Assembly (NCBI RefSeq): GCF_916858675.1
Contig: NZ_CAKASM010000019.1
Coordinates: 1 to 64,000 of the forward strand
Length of the DNA stretch: 64,000 nt
Reading direction: 5' to 3'
From: Sphingomonas sp. Leaf21
GTDB lineage: Bacteria > Pseudomonadota > Alphaproteobacteria > Sphingomonadales > Sphingomonadaceae
Of the stretch, positions 1-8,031 are shown in pieces. The notes beneath the pieces were generated by a model. The model saw nothing but the letters and a program-made list of their open reading frames with translations. It had not been told where the DNA came from and made no database searches. Positions within the stretch are counted from its first letter, which is position 1. Each line of letters starts with the position of its first letter. The translations under genes and the position numbers were made by a program.

Positions 1-112
1 AAATTGGGTTTCCCCATCGTCGCCTCCTGTCCTCAAAATTAGGACCCGAGGCGTCCAGAAATCTAGGGGCTACTCAGCATCCCCGCCAGTCGGCAAACTG
101 GTGTTCGCCATC

Positions 113-241
113 ATGTCCAATCAAGCGGAAGCACATGAGGTGGGATTCAGGGCCAGGGCAGCGGCAATGCTGCTGGCCGATGCGAAAGCCTTCGCGAGGG
201 AAGGGGACGACGTTGTCGTCCGTCGACACAACGCTCAGTAG
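113..241 (+). CDS. possible 42-residue hypothetical protein
   Basis: A short ATG-to-TAG frame encodes an Ala-rich, charged peptide whose composition resembles a small alphaproteobacterial protein (MSNQAEAHEVGFRAR at the N-terminus). It ends tail-to-tail with the YozE-like gene, the two stops overlapping by a few bases. There is no convincing ribosome binding site just upstream, and the same frame stays open back to the window edge, so this may be the 3' end of a longer gene or a remnant. No family is recognised. Confidence 0.28.
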   Translation: MSNQAEAHEVGFRARAAAMLLADAKAFAREGDDVVVRRHNAQ

Positions 242-465
242 CATAGCCAGTCCGTTTCCGCGTCGTCGACGGCTTCGAACATGCCACCGTCTGCCTGCAT
301 CTTATTCAGGTGCTTGCGGACATCGTCCGGTGATCCGGTGCGCGGGAACGCGCGATCGGCCTTCGCGGCTTTGACCAGGTCGCCGATCGGGCCATGGCGA
401 TCGACCTGCACGAGCAGCCATTCTCCGAAGGTTTCGGATCGCGCGATAGTTGAGGTGAAGGACAT
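235..465 (-). CDS. YozE/SAM-like fold small protein
   Basis: A 76-residue protein. It reads like the YozE SAM-like family: an N-terminal F-x-x-W-L-L motif (FGEWLLVQ, about residues 11-18), then an IGDLVKAAKAD helix, a FPRTG turn and a C-terminal three-helix pattern. The molecular role of this family is not known. The ATG at 465 is preceded by a clear GAGGAG ribosome binding site. The open frame runs further upstream, but that part translates a tRNA-like sequence and is not credible coding. It stands alone, convergent with the small frame to its left. Confidence 0.7.
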   Translation of the reverse strand: MSFTSTIARSETFGEWLLVQVDRHGPIGDLVKAAKADRAFPRTGSPDDVRKHLNKMQADGGMFEAVDDAETDWLCY

Positions 466-572
466 ATTGTCGCTCCTCTGCGAATCGGGTGTGGCGCCAA
501 TATAGCGTTCTCTATTTGTTCTGGGAATGGTTTGGGCTGGGACCGTGGCGGACAATCGGGTAGGATCGCGAA

Positions 573-597
573 GGTTAGAATCCCGCACCGGCATCCA
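573..597 (+). pseudogene. degenerate tRNA 3'-end-like fragment
   Basis: The layout matches the end of a tRNA: a 7-nt loop-like TTAGAAT (575-581), a 3' T-stem strand CCCGC, a 7-nt acceptor strand ACCGGCA, one discriminator base (T594) and CCA (595-597). The T-stem's 5' strand is only partly complementary, and no matching 5' acceptor strand (TGCCGGT) occurs upstream, so no complete tRNA is present. Such fragments are typical of attachment sites left by integrated elements. This is an inference from shape only. Confidence 0.35.
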
Positions 598-900
598 AAA
601 ATGTGGTTGGGGTATAATTCGGGGTACTGCGCGTAAGGGTTTTCCTAAAAACGGCAGAAAAGTCGGGTTTTTTACGCCTCTTGTGGCGGGCTCCCGCTCC
701 GCCAACTGGTCTGCGAAAGCGACCTTCTCCACAGCGTCATCCCGTTGATCGGCCAACGGAACCCGCGCCGTCGCGCGTGTTCGGCCGGCCTCGTCGCAGC
801 GTTGCGAGGTTTCCGATGAACTGAAGAGAACAGGGATTCCCGGAACCCCTGTTCTCCGTCACATGCCTGACGTGTTCGCGCGCCGCTACCGGCGCGACAT

Positions 901-937
901 GGCCTTGGGCCGGATCGACATTCAGCTTATTCTCCCC
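901..937. repeat. dispersed intergenic repeat, copy 1
   Basis: This 37-nt segment matches the reverse complement of 9643-9679 at 35 of 37 positions by eye. The shared core includes CGGATCGACATTCAGC and TATTCTCCCC. Part of the core recurs inverted close by (GAATGTCGATCGGCC, around 959-973), so the locus can fold on itself. It lies just beyond the stop of the TonB receptor gene. Confidence 0.65.
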
Positions 938-972
938 AGGGAAGGACAGGCATAGTTGAATGTCGATCGGCC

Positions 973-3720
973 CTAGAAGCGGGCCGTGCCGGTCAGCGAG
1001 AAGACGCGGCCGTTCTTGTAGATCGCGGTCGGTGCGCTCGGCGTGTCGCTATATTGGTAATAGGTCTCGTCGAGCAGGTTCGACGCGGTCGCGGTCAGGC
1101 GGAAATGCGCGTTGATATTGTACGAGGCCGAGAAGTCGAGCTGCCGATAGGCGTCCGTATAGTCCGCCGACTGGAGACGGCCGAACTGGTAGAAATATTT
1201 CGAGCGGTAATTGTAGCTGACGCGCGCCGAAAACGGGCCGCTTTCGAAATACGGGATGATGTTGAAGGTGTCGCGCGACAGGAAGGGCAGGCCCTGTCCG
1301 TTGATGCCGGTGTCGGCGGATGCGAAGGTATAGTTGGACTGGATGCCGAAACCCCAGATCAGATTGGCTTGCGCGGTCAGCGAGAAGCCGGTGACGCTCG
1401 CCTTGCCGCCATTGGTCGGCCGGGAGATCGCATATTCCAACGTGCGGCCGGTCAACTGGTTGGTGATCGTCTGTTCGACATTGGTGTTGCCGATATAGTT
1501 GCTGATGTCGCGATAGAACACTTCGCCCGACAGGTAGCTCTGCTTGCCGAAATACCATTCCACCGAGGCGCCGAAGTTGGTCGCCGCATAGGGTTTCAGG
1601 TCCGGATTGCCGCCGCCGCCGGTGCGGGTGGTGTCGTCGAGGCTTAGCGAGCCTGCCAGATCCTCGAACCGCGGTCTGGCGATGACCTTCGCCGCACCGG
1701 CGCGCAGCACCACCGTGCTGCTCGCGTCATAGGCTATGTTGAACGCGGGCAGGAAGCGGTTGTCGGTATTGGGCGTCGTGACCAGTGTCGTCTGGCTGCC
1801 CGACGTCAGGTAATAATGCGAGGTATCGCGCGTCGACACGAACCGGCCACCGATGTTGCCGCGGAACTTGCCGGCCTGATAGTCGAGCTGGACATAGCCG
1901 GTCAGGATCCGCTCGGCGACGTTGAAATAGGATCCGGTGTCGAGCGACCGCGTCACGTTGAGATTGCCCGGCGCATTGAGCGCGGCGATCGCTCCCGCCT
2001 CGTTCAGCGCGGCATAGGGCGTACCATTGCCACTGACGTTGAGGCCGTCATAGATGCTCGACGGCACCAGGCCCGGGTTGAAGCTGGCGAGCGTGGCTGG
2101 CGTATTGGCGAAGGTGGCGCCGCCAAAGGTCGTCTGCTGGTTGTGATGGTCGTTGCCACGCAAGCCGAACGAGATCTTGCGCAACAGCCCCATGCCCAGA
2201 TCGCGCGACACGTCGAGCTGGCCGAACAGTTCGCGGTCCACCGTCTGGTCGGCGTTGGTGATGCCGCCGACCTGCGCGCCGAAGAATCCGGCGCCGTTCG
2301 TCGCGGCGAGCACTGCGGGCTCCTGCTGGAGCTTGGCGTCGTTCGGCGAGAAATTGACCCATTGCGAGGCGTCGCTGGCCGGATTGGCCCAGTCGAGCGA
2401 GGTCACCTTTCCGACCGCGCTCGCGGTGAAACCCTGGCGCGTGTAGAAGCTCGTCAGATATTCGGGGCTCTTGCCGCCGCTGGCGCGCGTGTAGCCGCCA
2501 TTGCCGCTGACCTTCCATTCGCCCGGCGTCCAGTCGAAGAAGCCGGTAAAGGTGTCGTTCTTCAGGCGGGTACGGCGATAGTCGGTGTCGACCTCACCCG
2601 TCCATTCGTCGCCCGGCGCCGCGCTGGCACCGAAGGTCGTCGAGGTGATGAGGCCGTTATTGACCGTCGCCGCCTGGAGCAAATCGCCATGCGTGTTGTA
2701 GCTGAACATCGACCGGTTGAGGTTGTCATATTTGCCGCGGATCATGATCGCGTTGGCGGTCAGCGTCAGGTCGGGTGTCGGCCGGAACTGCACGGTGGCG
2801 GTATAGCCGATACGCTGGCGGACTTGGTCGAAGTCGTCGCGTGACAGATAGGCGGGCAGCTTCGCCTTTTGCAGATCGGCGGTGGTGCCGCCGGTGATCT
2901 TCGCATTCGGGTTCTGCAACACGGGATTGCCACTGGCATCGGTGATGGTGTTGCCATTGGCATCCTTGGCGACGAACTGGTCGCCGGTAAGATAGCCGAA
3001 CACCTCGACGCCGCCCTGCGACAGGTTCTCGCGATTGTAGTTGACCGATCCCAGGATCGCGAAGGTGTCGGCCTCATTGTGCCAGCTATACAGGGCCGAG
3101 CCACGGAAATTTCCCTGCTTCGACCTGTCATTATATTCGCCGCCCAGCGTCGCGGTCAGCGTATTGGGCTTGAGGTCCAGCGGCTTGCGCGTGACGATGT
3201 CGACGGTTCCGCCGATCGCGCCCTCCTGCAAGCGGGCCTCGGGAGTCTTGTAGAGCACCGCCTGGCTGATGATTTCGGGCGACAGGAGCGAATAGTTGAA
3301 GCTGCGGCTCGACCGATCGTTGGGATTGCCGCCCCAGTTCGCCGACGCGACCGAATGGCCGTCGATCAGGATGCGGTTGAGCGCCGGCTCGGTGCCCGCG
3401 ATCGAGACTTGTTCGCCTTCCCCGAAATAATGGTCGACCGTCACGCCGGGCAGGTGCGACAGGGACTCGGCGACATTGGTGTCGGGAAACTTGCCGACGT
3501 CCTCGGCGCTGATCACGTCGACGATCGCATTGGTGCTGCGTTTGGTGTCGATCGAGTCCTGAAGGCTCCTGCGGATGCCGGTCACGACGATGTCGTTGTC
3601 CTGGGCGGTCGAACCCTGCGCCTGCGCGGCTTGTGTCGCGGGCGCGGTGGACTGAGCCTGGGCGGTCTCTGTGAGGCAGGCGAGTGCAGTGCTCACCAGA
3701 ATGGCGTGGCGCAAGCGCAT
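973..3720 (-). CDS. TonB-dependent outer membrane receptor
   Basis: A 915-residue receptor for energised import across the outer membrane. It has an N-terminal signal peptide (MRLRHAILVSTALACL, cleavage near AQAQ), then the plug segment typical of sphingomonad carbohydrate-type receptors (DIVVTGIRRSLQDS, then VISAEDVGKFPDTNVAESL), a long beta-barrel and a terminal aromatic residue (TARF). The ATG at 3720 is chosen because it opens directly on the signal peptide and has a purine-rich ribosome binding site; an earlier in-frame start would put 12 unlikely residues in front. No hydrolase is adjacent, so the substrate cannot be read from context. Class assignment is firm, ligand unknown. Confidence 0.93.
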   Translation of the reverse strand: MRLRHAILVSTALACLTETAQAQSTAPATQAAQAQGSTAQDNDIVVTGIRRSLQDSIDTKRSTNAIVDVISAEDVGKFPDTNVAESLSHLPGVTVDHYFGEGEQVSIAGTEPALNRILIDGHSVASANWGGNPNDRSSRSFNYSLLSPEIISQAVLYKTPEARLQEGAIGGTVDIVTRKPLDLKPNTLTATLGGEYNDRSKQGNFRGSALYSWHNEADTFAILGSVNYNRENLSQGGVEVFGYLTGDQFVAKDANGNTITDASGNPVLQNPNAKITGGTTADLQKAKLPAYLSRDDFDQVRQRIGYTATVQFRPTPDLTLTANAIMIRGKYDNLNRSMFSYNTHGDLLQAATVNNGLITSTTFGASAAPGDEWTGEVDTDYRRTRLKNDTFTGFFDWTPGEWKVSGNGGYTRASGGKSPEYLTSFYTRQGFTASAVGKVTSLDWANPASDASQWVNFSPNDAKLQQEPAVLAATNGAGFFGAQVGGITNADQTVDRELFGQLDVSRDLGMGLLRKISFGLRGNDHHNQQTTFGGATFANTPATLASFNPGLVPSSIYDGLNVSGNGTPYAALNEAGAIAALNAPGNLNVTRSLDTGSYFNVAERILTGYVQLDYQAGKFRGNIGGRFVSTRDTSHYYLTSGSQTTLVTTPNTDNRFLPAFNIAYDASSTVVLRAGAAKVIARPRFEDLAGSLSLDDTTRTGGGGNPDLKPYAATNFGASVEWYFGKQSYLSGEVFYRDISNYIGNTNVEQTITNQLTGRTLEYAISRPTNGGKASVTGFSLTAQANLIWGFGIQSNYTFASADTGINGQGLPFLSRDTFNIIPYFESGPFSARVSYNYRSKYFYQFGRLQSADYTDAYRQLDFSASYNINAHFRLTATASNLLDETYYQYSDTPSAPTAIYKNGRVFSLTGTARF

Positions 3721-4127
3721 ATCAGATTTCCCCTCTCCAACGGATTCCGATCTCAACCGCCTGGAAAGCCGGTGATTTTAGTAGATCGGAAGGGGTCGAG
3801 CTGCTGGTCTCCTCACGACCGCCAGCCCTGTCCCTCCACAGATAGTGAACCAATTGCGATCCATTGCACTACCAAATTTCAGTTCTATCACTTATTTTAA
3901 GGTAGCGTCATGAACACTTTGTGCCCGTGGCGCGTGGGGTGACGGGGTGCGCCGAGCTCTTGGGGTGAGCGGTGGTAACTATGGAGCGTGCGCCTTAGCA
4001 CCGGATTTTGCTGCAAGAATCCATCCGGCCAGCATGAGAGCATTGGAGCCGAAGCATGTCGGCAAGGGCAGGCCATCGGCGACCGGCCGCGTAAGTCGGA
4101 CCATGTCAGACCAGGGTGGCGGGATGG
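3721..4127. other. 400-bp upstream region of the TonB receptor
   Basis: No gene is recognised. The part around 3840-3910 is clearly AT-richer than its surroundings and lies upstream of the receptor on the minus strand, so it probably holds the receptor promoter. I cannot assign exact -35 and -10 boxes. The remainder, up to the small gene at 4128, looks like ordinary spacer. Confidence 0.35.
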
Positions 4128-4490
4128 TCAGCCCTGATACCGTAACATGTTCGAAAAGCCCTGATTCGCCTTGGTCATCTTCGCGATCTTGCGAAGGGTG
4201 GCGCGGACGTTCCGGTCGAACCGCCGGTCGTCATAGATGCCGGTCGTGCGATATTCCTCCTGCGCGAGCAGCGCCTTCACATGCGCGGCGAACGCCGCCT
4301 GATCGTCCGCCTTGCCGCCGGCCTGCAACGCGCGGCAGGCCCATTCCTCGGCGGCGGCCTTGTCGTAATCATCCTGCGCGTCATAGCCACGCCTGTCCGC
4401 CGCCGCCTGGTCGAGCCTGGCGGCGTGGATCCGGCGATCGAGCCATTTGCCGACGGCGACGCCGTCCCATGGTTCGAATGCGATAGTCAT
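4128..4490 (-). CDS. hypothetical protein, 120 residues
   Basis: A soluble, Ala- and Asp-rich protein with no signal peptide or membrane segment. It begins MTIAFEPWDG and ends with a basic tail rich in Lys and Arg (RATLRKIAKMTKANQG). The ATG at 4490 follows a GGGAGA ribosome binding site; 18 further in-frame codons upstream are not credible. It lies 83 bp upstream of the SDR gene on the same strand order and may be co-transcribed with it. I do not recognise a family. Codon use fits its neighbours, so it is probably real. Confidence 0.65.
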   Translation of the reverse strand: MTIAFEPWDGVAVGKWLDRRIHAARLDQAAADRRGYDAQDDYDKAAAEEWACRALQAGGKADDQAAFAAHVKALLAQEEYRTTGIYDDRRFDRNVRATLRKIAKMTKANQGFSNMLRYQG

Positions 4491-4573
4491 TTCGATCTCC
4501 CATCCCGTGATCGGTGCCCGCACCGCCCGCGTACACGCTGGCATGGCCGTCGCCTAGCGCGGGCACGAGACCA

Positions 4574-5449
4574 TCAGGAAATCGGAACCCCGCCGGTCAC
4601 CGCGATGACGTTGCCGGACATGTAGCTGCCCTCCGCCGAGGCGAGCAGGACATAGGCGGGCGCGAGCTCGCCCGGCTGTCCGGCGCGCCCGATCGGCGTG
4701 TCGTGGCCGAGCGTCTCCAGTTCGTCCGGAGACTTGGCGATCGGCTGGATCGGCGTCCAGATCGGGCCCGGCGCGACCGCGTTGACGCGGATCCCGTCAC
4801 TGGCGAGAAGGTTGGAAAGCCCCACCGTCAGGCTCGATATCGCGCCCTTTGTCGCGGCGTAGACGATCATCGACTTGGTGGCGACCTTGGCCTGTTCGCT
4901 GGTCGTGTTGATGATCGCCGACCCCGGCTTCATATTTGGCGCGGCGGCCTTGGCGAGGCGGATCATCGCAAAGACATTGGCCGCGAAGGCGCCCTGCATC
5001 TCGTCGTCGTCGATGCTGTCCAGGCCCGCGTTGATCGTCTGGGCCGCGGCATTGTTGACGAGGATGTCGAGGCCGCCCAGCTCGGCGACGGTGCGCGCGA
5101 CGAGAGCGCCGCAATGGTCCCGGTCGCGGATGTCACCCGGCAGCAACAGGCAGCGCCGCCCCGCCTTCTGGACCCAGCTGCGCGTTTCCTCGGCATCGCC
5201 CTGCTCCTCGGCCAGATAGGATATGGCGACATCCGCGCCTTCGCGGGCATAGGCGATCGCCACGGCGCGACCGATGCCGGAATCGCCACCGGTGATGAGC
5301 GCCACCTTGCCGTCGAGCAGGCCCTTGCCGGTATAGCTGTCCTCGCCATGATCGGGTTTGGTCCGCATCGCGGTCGTCAACCCCGGACGTGGCTGATGCG
5401 GCTCGTCGGGAAAGCGGGTCGGCTGGCTGGTGCGCGGATCGTCTGTCAT
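4574..5449 (-). CDS. short-chain dehydrogenase/reductase, glucose-dehydrogenase (YghA/YdaD) type
   Basis: A 291-residue NAD(P)-dependent oxidoreductase. After a 40-residue polar N-terminal extension it shows the classical SDR order: cofactor loop TGGDSGIG, NNAAA, the serine strand with TTSEQ, the catalytic YAATK pair and the PGPIWTP segment. The N-terminal extension and D-S-G-I-G loop match the stress-associated YghA/YdaD group, which is often predicted to act on sugars or aldehydes, but the substrate is not shown. The ATG at 5449 follows an AGGA motif; the longer in-frame extension upstream is low-complexity Arg-rich and rejected. Confidence 0.88.
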   Translation of the reverse strand: MTDDPRTSQPTRFPDEPHQPRPGLTTAMRTKPDHGEDSYTGKGLLDGKVALITGGDSGIGRAVAIAYAREGADVAISYLAEEQGDAEETRSWVQKAGRRCLLLPGDIRDRDHCGALVARTVAELGGLDILVNNAAAQTINAGLDSIDDDEMQGAFAANVFAMIRLAKAAAPNMKPGSAIINTTSEQAKVATKSMIVYAATKGAISSLTVGLSNLLASDGIRVNAVAPGPIWTPIQPIAKSPDELETLGHDTPIGRAGQPGELAPAYVLLASAEGSYMSGNVIAVTGGVPIS

Positions 5450-5694
5450 GGCATGTCCTGCTGCTGCGGAGATCCCCCAACGGCCCATATGGGATAACGT
5501 GCCGACAAAGGCGCAACGTCGGGCAGATCGGGCGACGCGCAGGTGGCCACGCATGAATCCGCATTTGCGACCGATTGGAACGGTGCGGGGGCTCAACCGT
5601 CGACAGCGCAGGTCGCGCCGTCCGGTTTCCTCTATCACCCCCGGGCGGCGCGGCTCGTCGGGACGGAAGCGTGCCGGTCGGCGCTTCCGCTACG

Positions 5695-8031
5695 CTATGC
5701 GAGCATGTCGAAAAGCGTTTCGGCGAGTTCGCTGCTCCGAAACGGCTTGGTCATGCGCGGAACGGTCGGGTCGATGCCCTCCGCCTCGGCATAGCCCGAC
5801 ACGATCAGCGCGGGCAGCGACGGCTGGATCGCCTTCACCGCGTCGACCAGTTGGGCGCCGGTCATTCCCGGCATCAGGTGATCGGTCACCAGCAGATTGG
5901 GGGCCAACCCGTCGCGGATCATCTGCAGCGCGGCTTCCCCCGATGCGGCCTCGACCACGTCGTAGCCGAATTCGGAGAGCATATGCGCGGTGCTCATGCG
6001 GACGAGATCCTCGTCGTCGACCAGCAACGCCGTTCCCAGGATATTCGGCTGTCCGACAGGCTGCGCCGATCGCTGCTCGACTTCGGGAAGGTCGTCGCCG
6101 ATGCGCAGCCAGAGCGCGATGGTCGTCCCCTGGCCGACGACGCTGTCGATCGTCAGCGCGCCGCCGAGCTGTGCGGCCAGTCCGTGCACCATCGACAGGC
6201 CGAGGCCGGTCCCCTTGCCGATTCCCTTGGTCGAGAAAAAGGGCTCGATCGCCCGCGCGCGCGTCTGCTCGTCCATGCCGATGCCGGTGTCGCCGACGCT
6301 GACCCGCACATAATGGCCGCGCGACAGGCCGGGCCTTGCGTCCTGAACCGAGGCGCGGGTGACCGCGATGGTCAGCGTGCCGCCATCGGGCATGGCGTCG
6401 CGCGCATTCACCGCCAGGTTGAGCAGCGCCATCTCCAGCTGGTTGGCATCCGCCTTGGCCGGGGGCAGATCCGCTTCGACCTCCAGCGCCAGCGTGATCG
6501 TCGGCCCCAGCGTCGATCCAATCAGTTCGACCATCCCCCGGACGAGCTGAGGCACGTCGACCGCCATCGCCTGGAGCGGCTGGCGGCGCGCAAAGGCCAG
6601 GAGCCGCTGGACCAGCGTCCGGGCGCGCTCCGCCGATTGCAGCGCGCCGTCGATCAGCCGCTGCTCACGTTCGGAGCCAAGCCCCTTGCGATTGAGCAGG
6701 TCGAGCGAGCCGACGATCGGGGTGAGCAGATTGTTAAAGTCATGCGCGACGCCGCCGGTCAGGCTGCCCATCGCCTCCATCTTCTGGCTCTGCCGCAAGG
6801 CTTCCTGCGCGGCCTGGAGTTCCGCCTCACGCGCCTTGGCGAGGCTGAGGTCACGGCCGACGGCGATGAAATTGACGCCGTCCGGTTCGGGGGCGACCGT
6901 CCATTCGATCGACTTCCAGTCGCCGTCGCGGGTGGCGATCCGGTTTTCGAACCGGGCCGGTCGACCGGTCCGGGCCATCGTCGCGATCGCGGCCAGGGTC
7001 GGCGGTTCGTCCTCCGGGTGCATGAAGGTCGCATAGCCGCGCGACAGCAGTTCCTCGGTGCTCCACCCGAGGACCCAGGTCCATGCCGGGCTGACCGCCG
7101 ACATCATCCCGCTATAGTCGGCGCGGGCGAGCATGTCCTGCGACAGGTTCCACAGTCGGTCGCGTTCGGCCGAGCGGGCGGCGACCAGCGCCTCCAGCGT
7201 CTCGTTCATCGTCTGCAACCGCAGTTCGGCCTTGCGTCGCGCGGTGATGTCGTTGAACAGCACGGCGACCCGGCGGCTGGCGGGCGGCCCGATCCGAAAG
7301 GCATGGACGTCCCACCACCGCTTGAGCGCGGCGGAGCCTTGCTCGGTGCGGTCGGCGATGCCGGTGGTCGCGATCTTTCCGTAGAAATCGAACCAATGCT
7401 GTTCATGACCCGGCACGACGTCGCGGACGCGGCGACCGGCGGGCTGGAACCCGGCCTGCCGCTCGAAGGCCGGGTTCGCCTCGACGAAGCGATAGTCGAC
7501 CGGCTTGCCCGTATCGTCGAAGATCATGTCGATGATGCAGAAGCCGACCTCGATATTCTCGAACAGCGTCCGGTAACGCGCCTCGCTGTCCTGCAACGCG
7601 ATCAGCCTTGCGCGCGCGTCATACTGGCGCCGCCGCGCGCGGACCGCGGACCGCACGATGCTGATCAGCGTCGTCGGATGGAAAGGACGCTCGAGAAAGG
7701 TAACGTTGTCCAGCAGCTCGAGATGCCGGGCCGCCGCGGGATTGCGCTCCAGCCCGCCGCCCCGGCTGGTCAGGAGGATGAAGGGCAGGTCGGACCATTC
7801 CTCCTGCGCGGCCAGCCAGGCCGTCAGGGCGGAAAGATCCGCCGTCGCGATCGCCTCCTCGGTCACGACGACGAGCGCGGCGCCCTGATCCAGTTCGGCG
7901 ACCAGATGCGGTAGCGAGGGGCAAATGGCCGTCTCCAGCATCGCCTCGGCCAGCATCGCGCTCGCCAGCGCGGCGTCGCGACCGCGTGGCGCGAGGACGA
8001 GCGCGCGTTCCGAAACGGTCGTCCGCTTCAC
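5695..8031 (-). CDS. hybrid sensor histidine kinase with two PAS-like domains and a C-terminal receiver
   Basis: A 778-residue soluble kinase. It appears to have an N-terminal receiver-like domain (about 1-135, degenerate), two PAS-like sensor regions (about 150-270 and 305-400), a HisKA phosphoacceptor segment with His430 in GGVAHDFNN, an HATPase domain with N and G boxes (NLAVNARDA, GDTGIGM, GTGLGLSM) and a C-terminal receiver (LLVDDED at its start, phosphorylatable Asp in LLVTDHLMPG). No transmembrane helix is visible, so the signal is probably cytoplasmic. It starts with GTG inside the stop of the KaiC-like gene (GTGA overlap), which implies translational coupling and a shared pathway. 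Confidence 0.92.
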   Translation of the reverse strand: MKRTTVSERALVLAPRGRDAALASAMLAEAMLETAICPSLPHLVAELDQGAALVVVTEEAIATADLSALTAWLAAQEEWSDLPFILLTSRGGGLERNPAAARHLELLDNVTFLERPFHPTTLISIVRSAVRARRRQYDARARLIALQDSEARYRTLFENIEVGFCIIDMIFDDTGKPVDYRFVEANPAFERQAGFQPAGRRVRDVVPGHEQHWFDFYGKIATTGIADRTEQGSAALKRWWDVHAFRIGPPASRRVAVLFNDITARRKAELRLQTMNETLEALVAARSAERDRLWNLSQDMLARADYSGMMSAVSPAWTWVLGWSTEELLSRGYATFMHPEDEPPTLAAIATMARTGRPARFENRIATRDGDWKSIEWTVAPEPDGVNFIAVGRDLSLAKAREAELQAAQEALRQSQKMEAMGSLTGGVAHDFNNLLTPIVGSLDLLNRKGLGSEREQRLIDGALQSAERARTLVQRLLAFARRQPLQAMAVDVPQLVRGMVELIGSTLGPTITLALEVEADLPPAKADANQLEMALLNLAVNARDAMPDGGTLTIAVTRASVQDARPGLSRGHYVRVSVGDTGIGMDEQTRARAIEPFFSTKGIGKGTGLGLSMVHGLAAQLGGALTIDSVVGQGTTIALWLRIGDDLPEVEQRSAQPVGQPNILGTALLVDDEDLVRMSTAHMLSEFGYDVVEAASGEAALQMIRDGLAPNLLVTDHLMPGMTGAQLVDAVKAIQPSLPALIVSGYAEAEGIDPTVPRMTKPFRSSELAETLFDMLA

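Larger units (their letters stand above)
466..972. other. 500-bp non-coding stretch with a tRNA-like fragment, a hairpin and a dispersed repeat
   Basis: No credible gene is seen. The stretch holds a tRNA 3'-end-like fragment (573-597) followed by AT-richer DNA, an inverted repeat with 9-bp arms (827-835 and 847-855) that could end the transcript of the receptor encoded to the right, and a dispersed repeat (901-937) found inverted near 9.65 kb. Confidence 0.5.

Noticed and set aside
1..112. An insertion-sequence end at the left edge
   Set aside because: The short AGGGGCTACTCAG-type sequence hints at a transposon end, but without a transposase or a matching inverted repeat in the window it cannot be supported.
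5575..7914. A plus-strand open frame of 779 codons
   Set aside because: It mirrors the hybrid histidine kinase on the other strand and shows no family motif.
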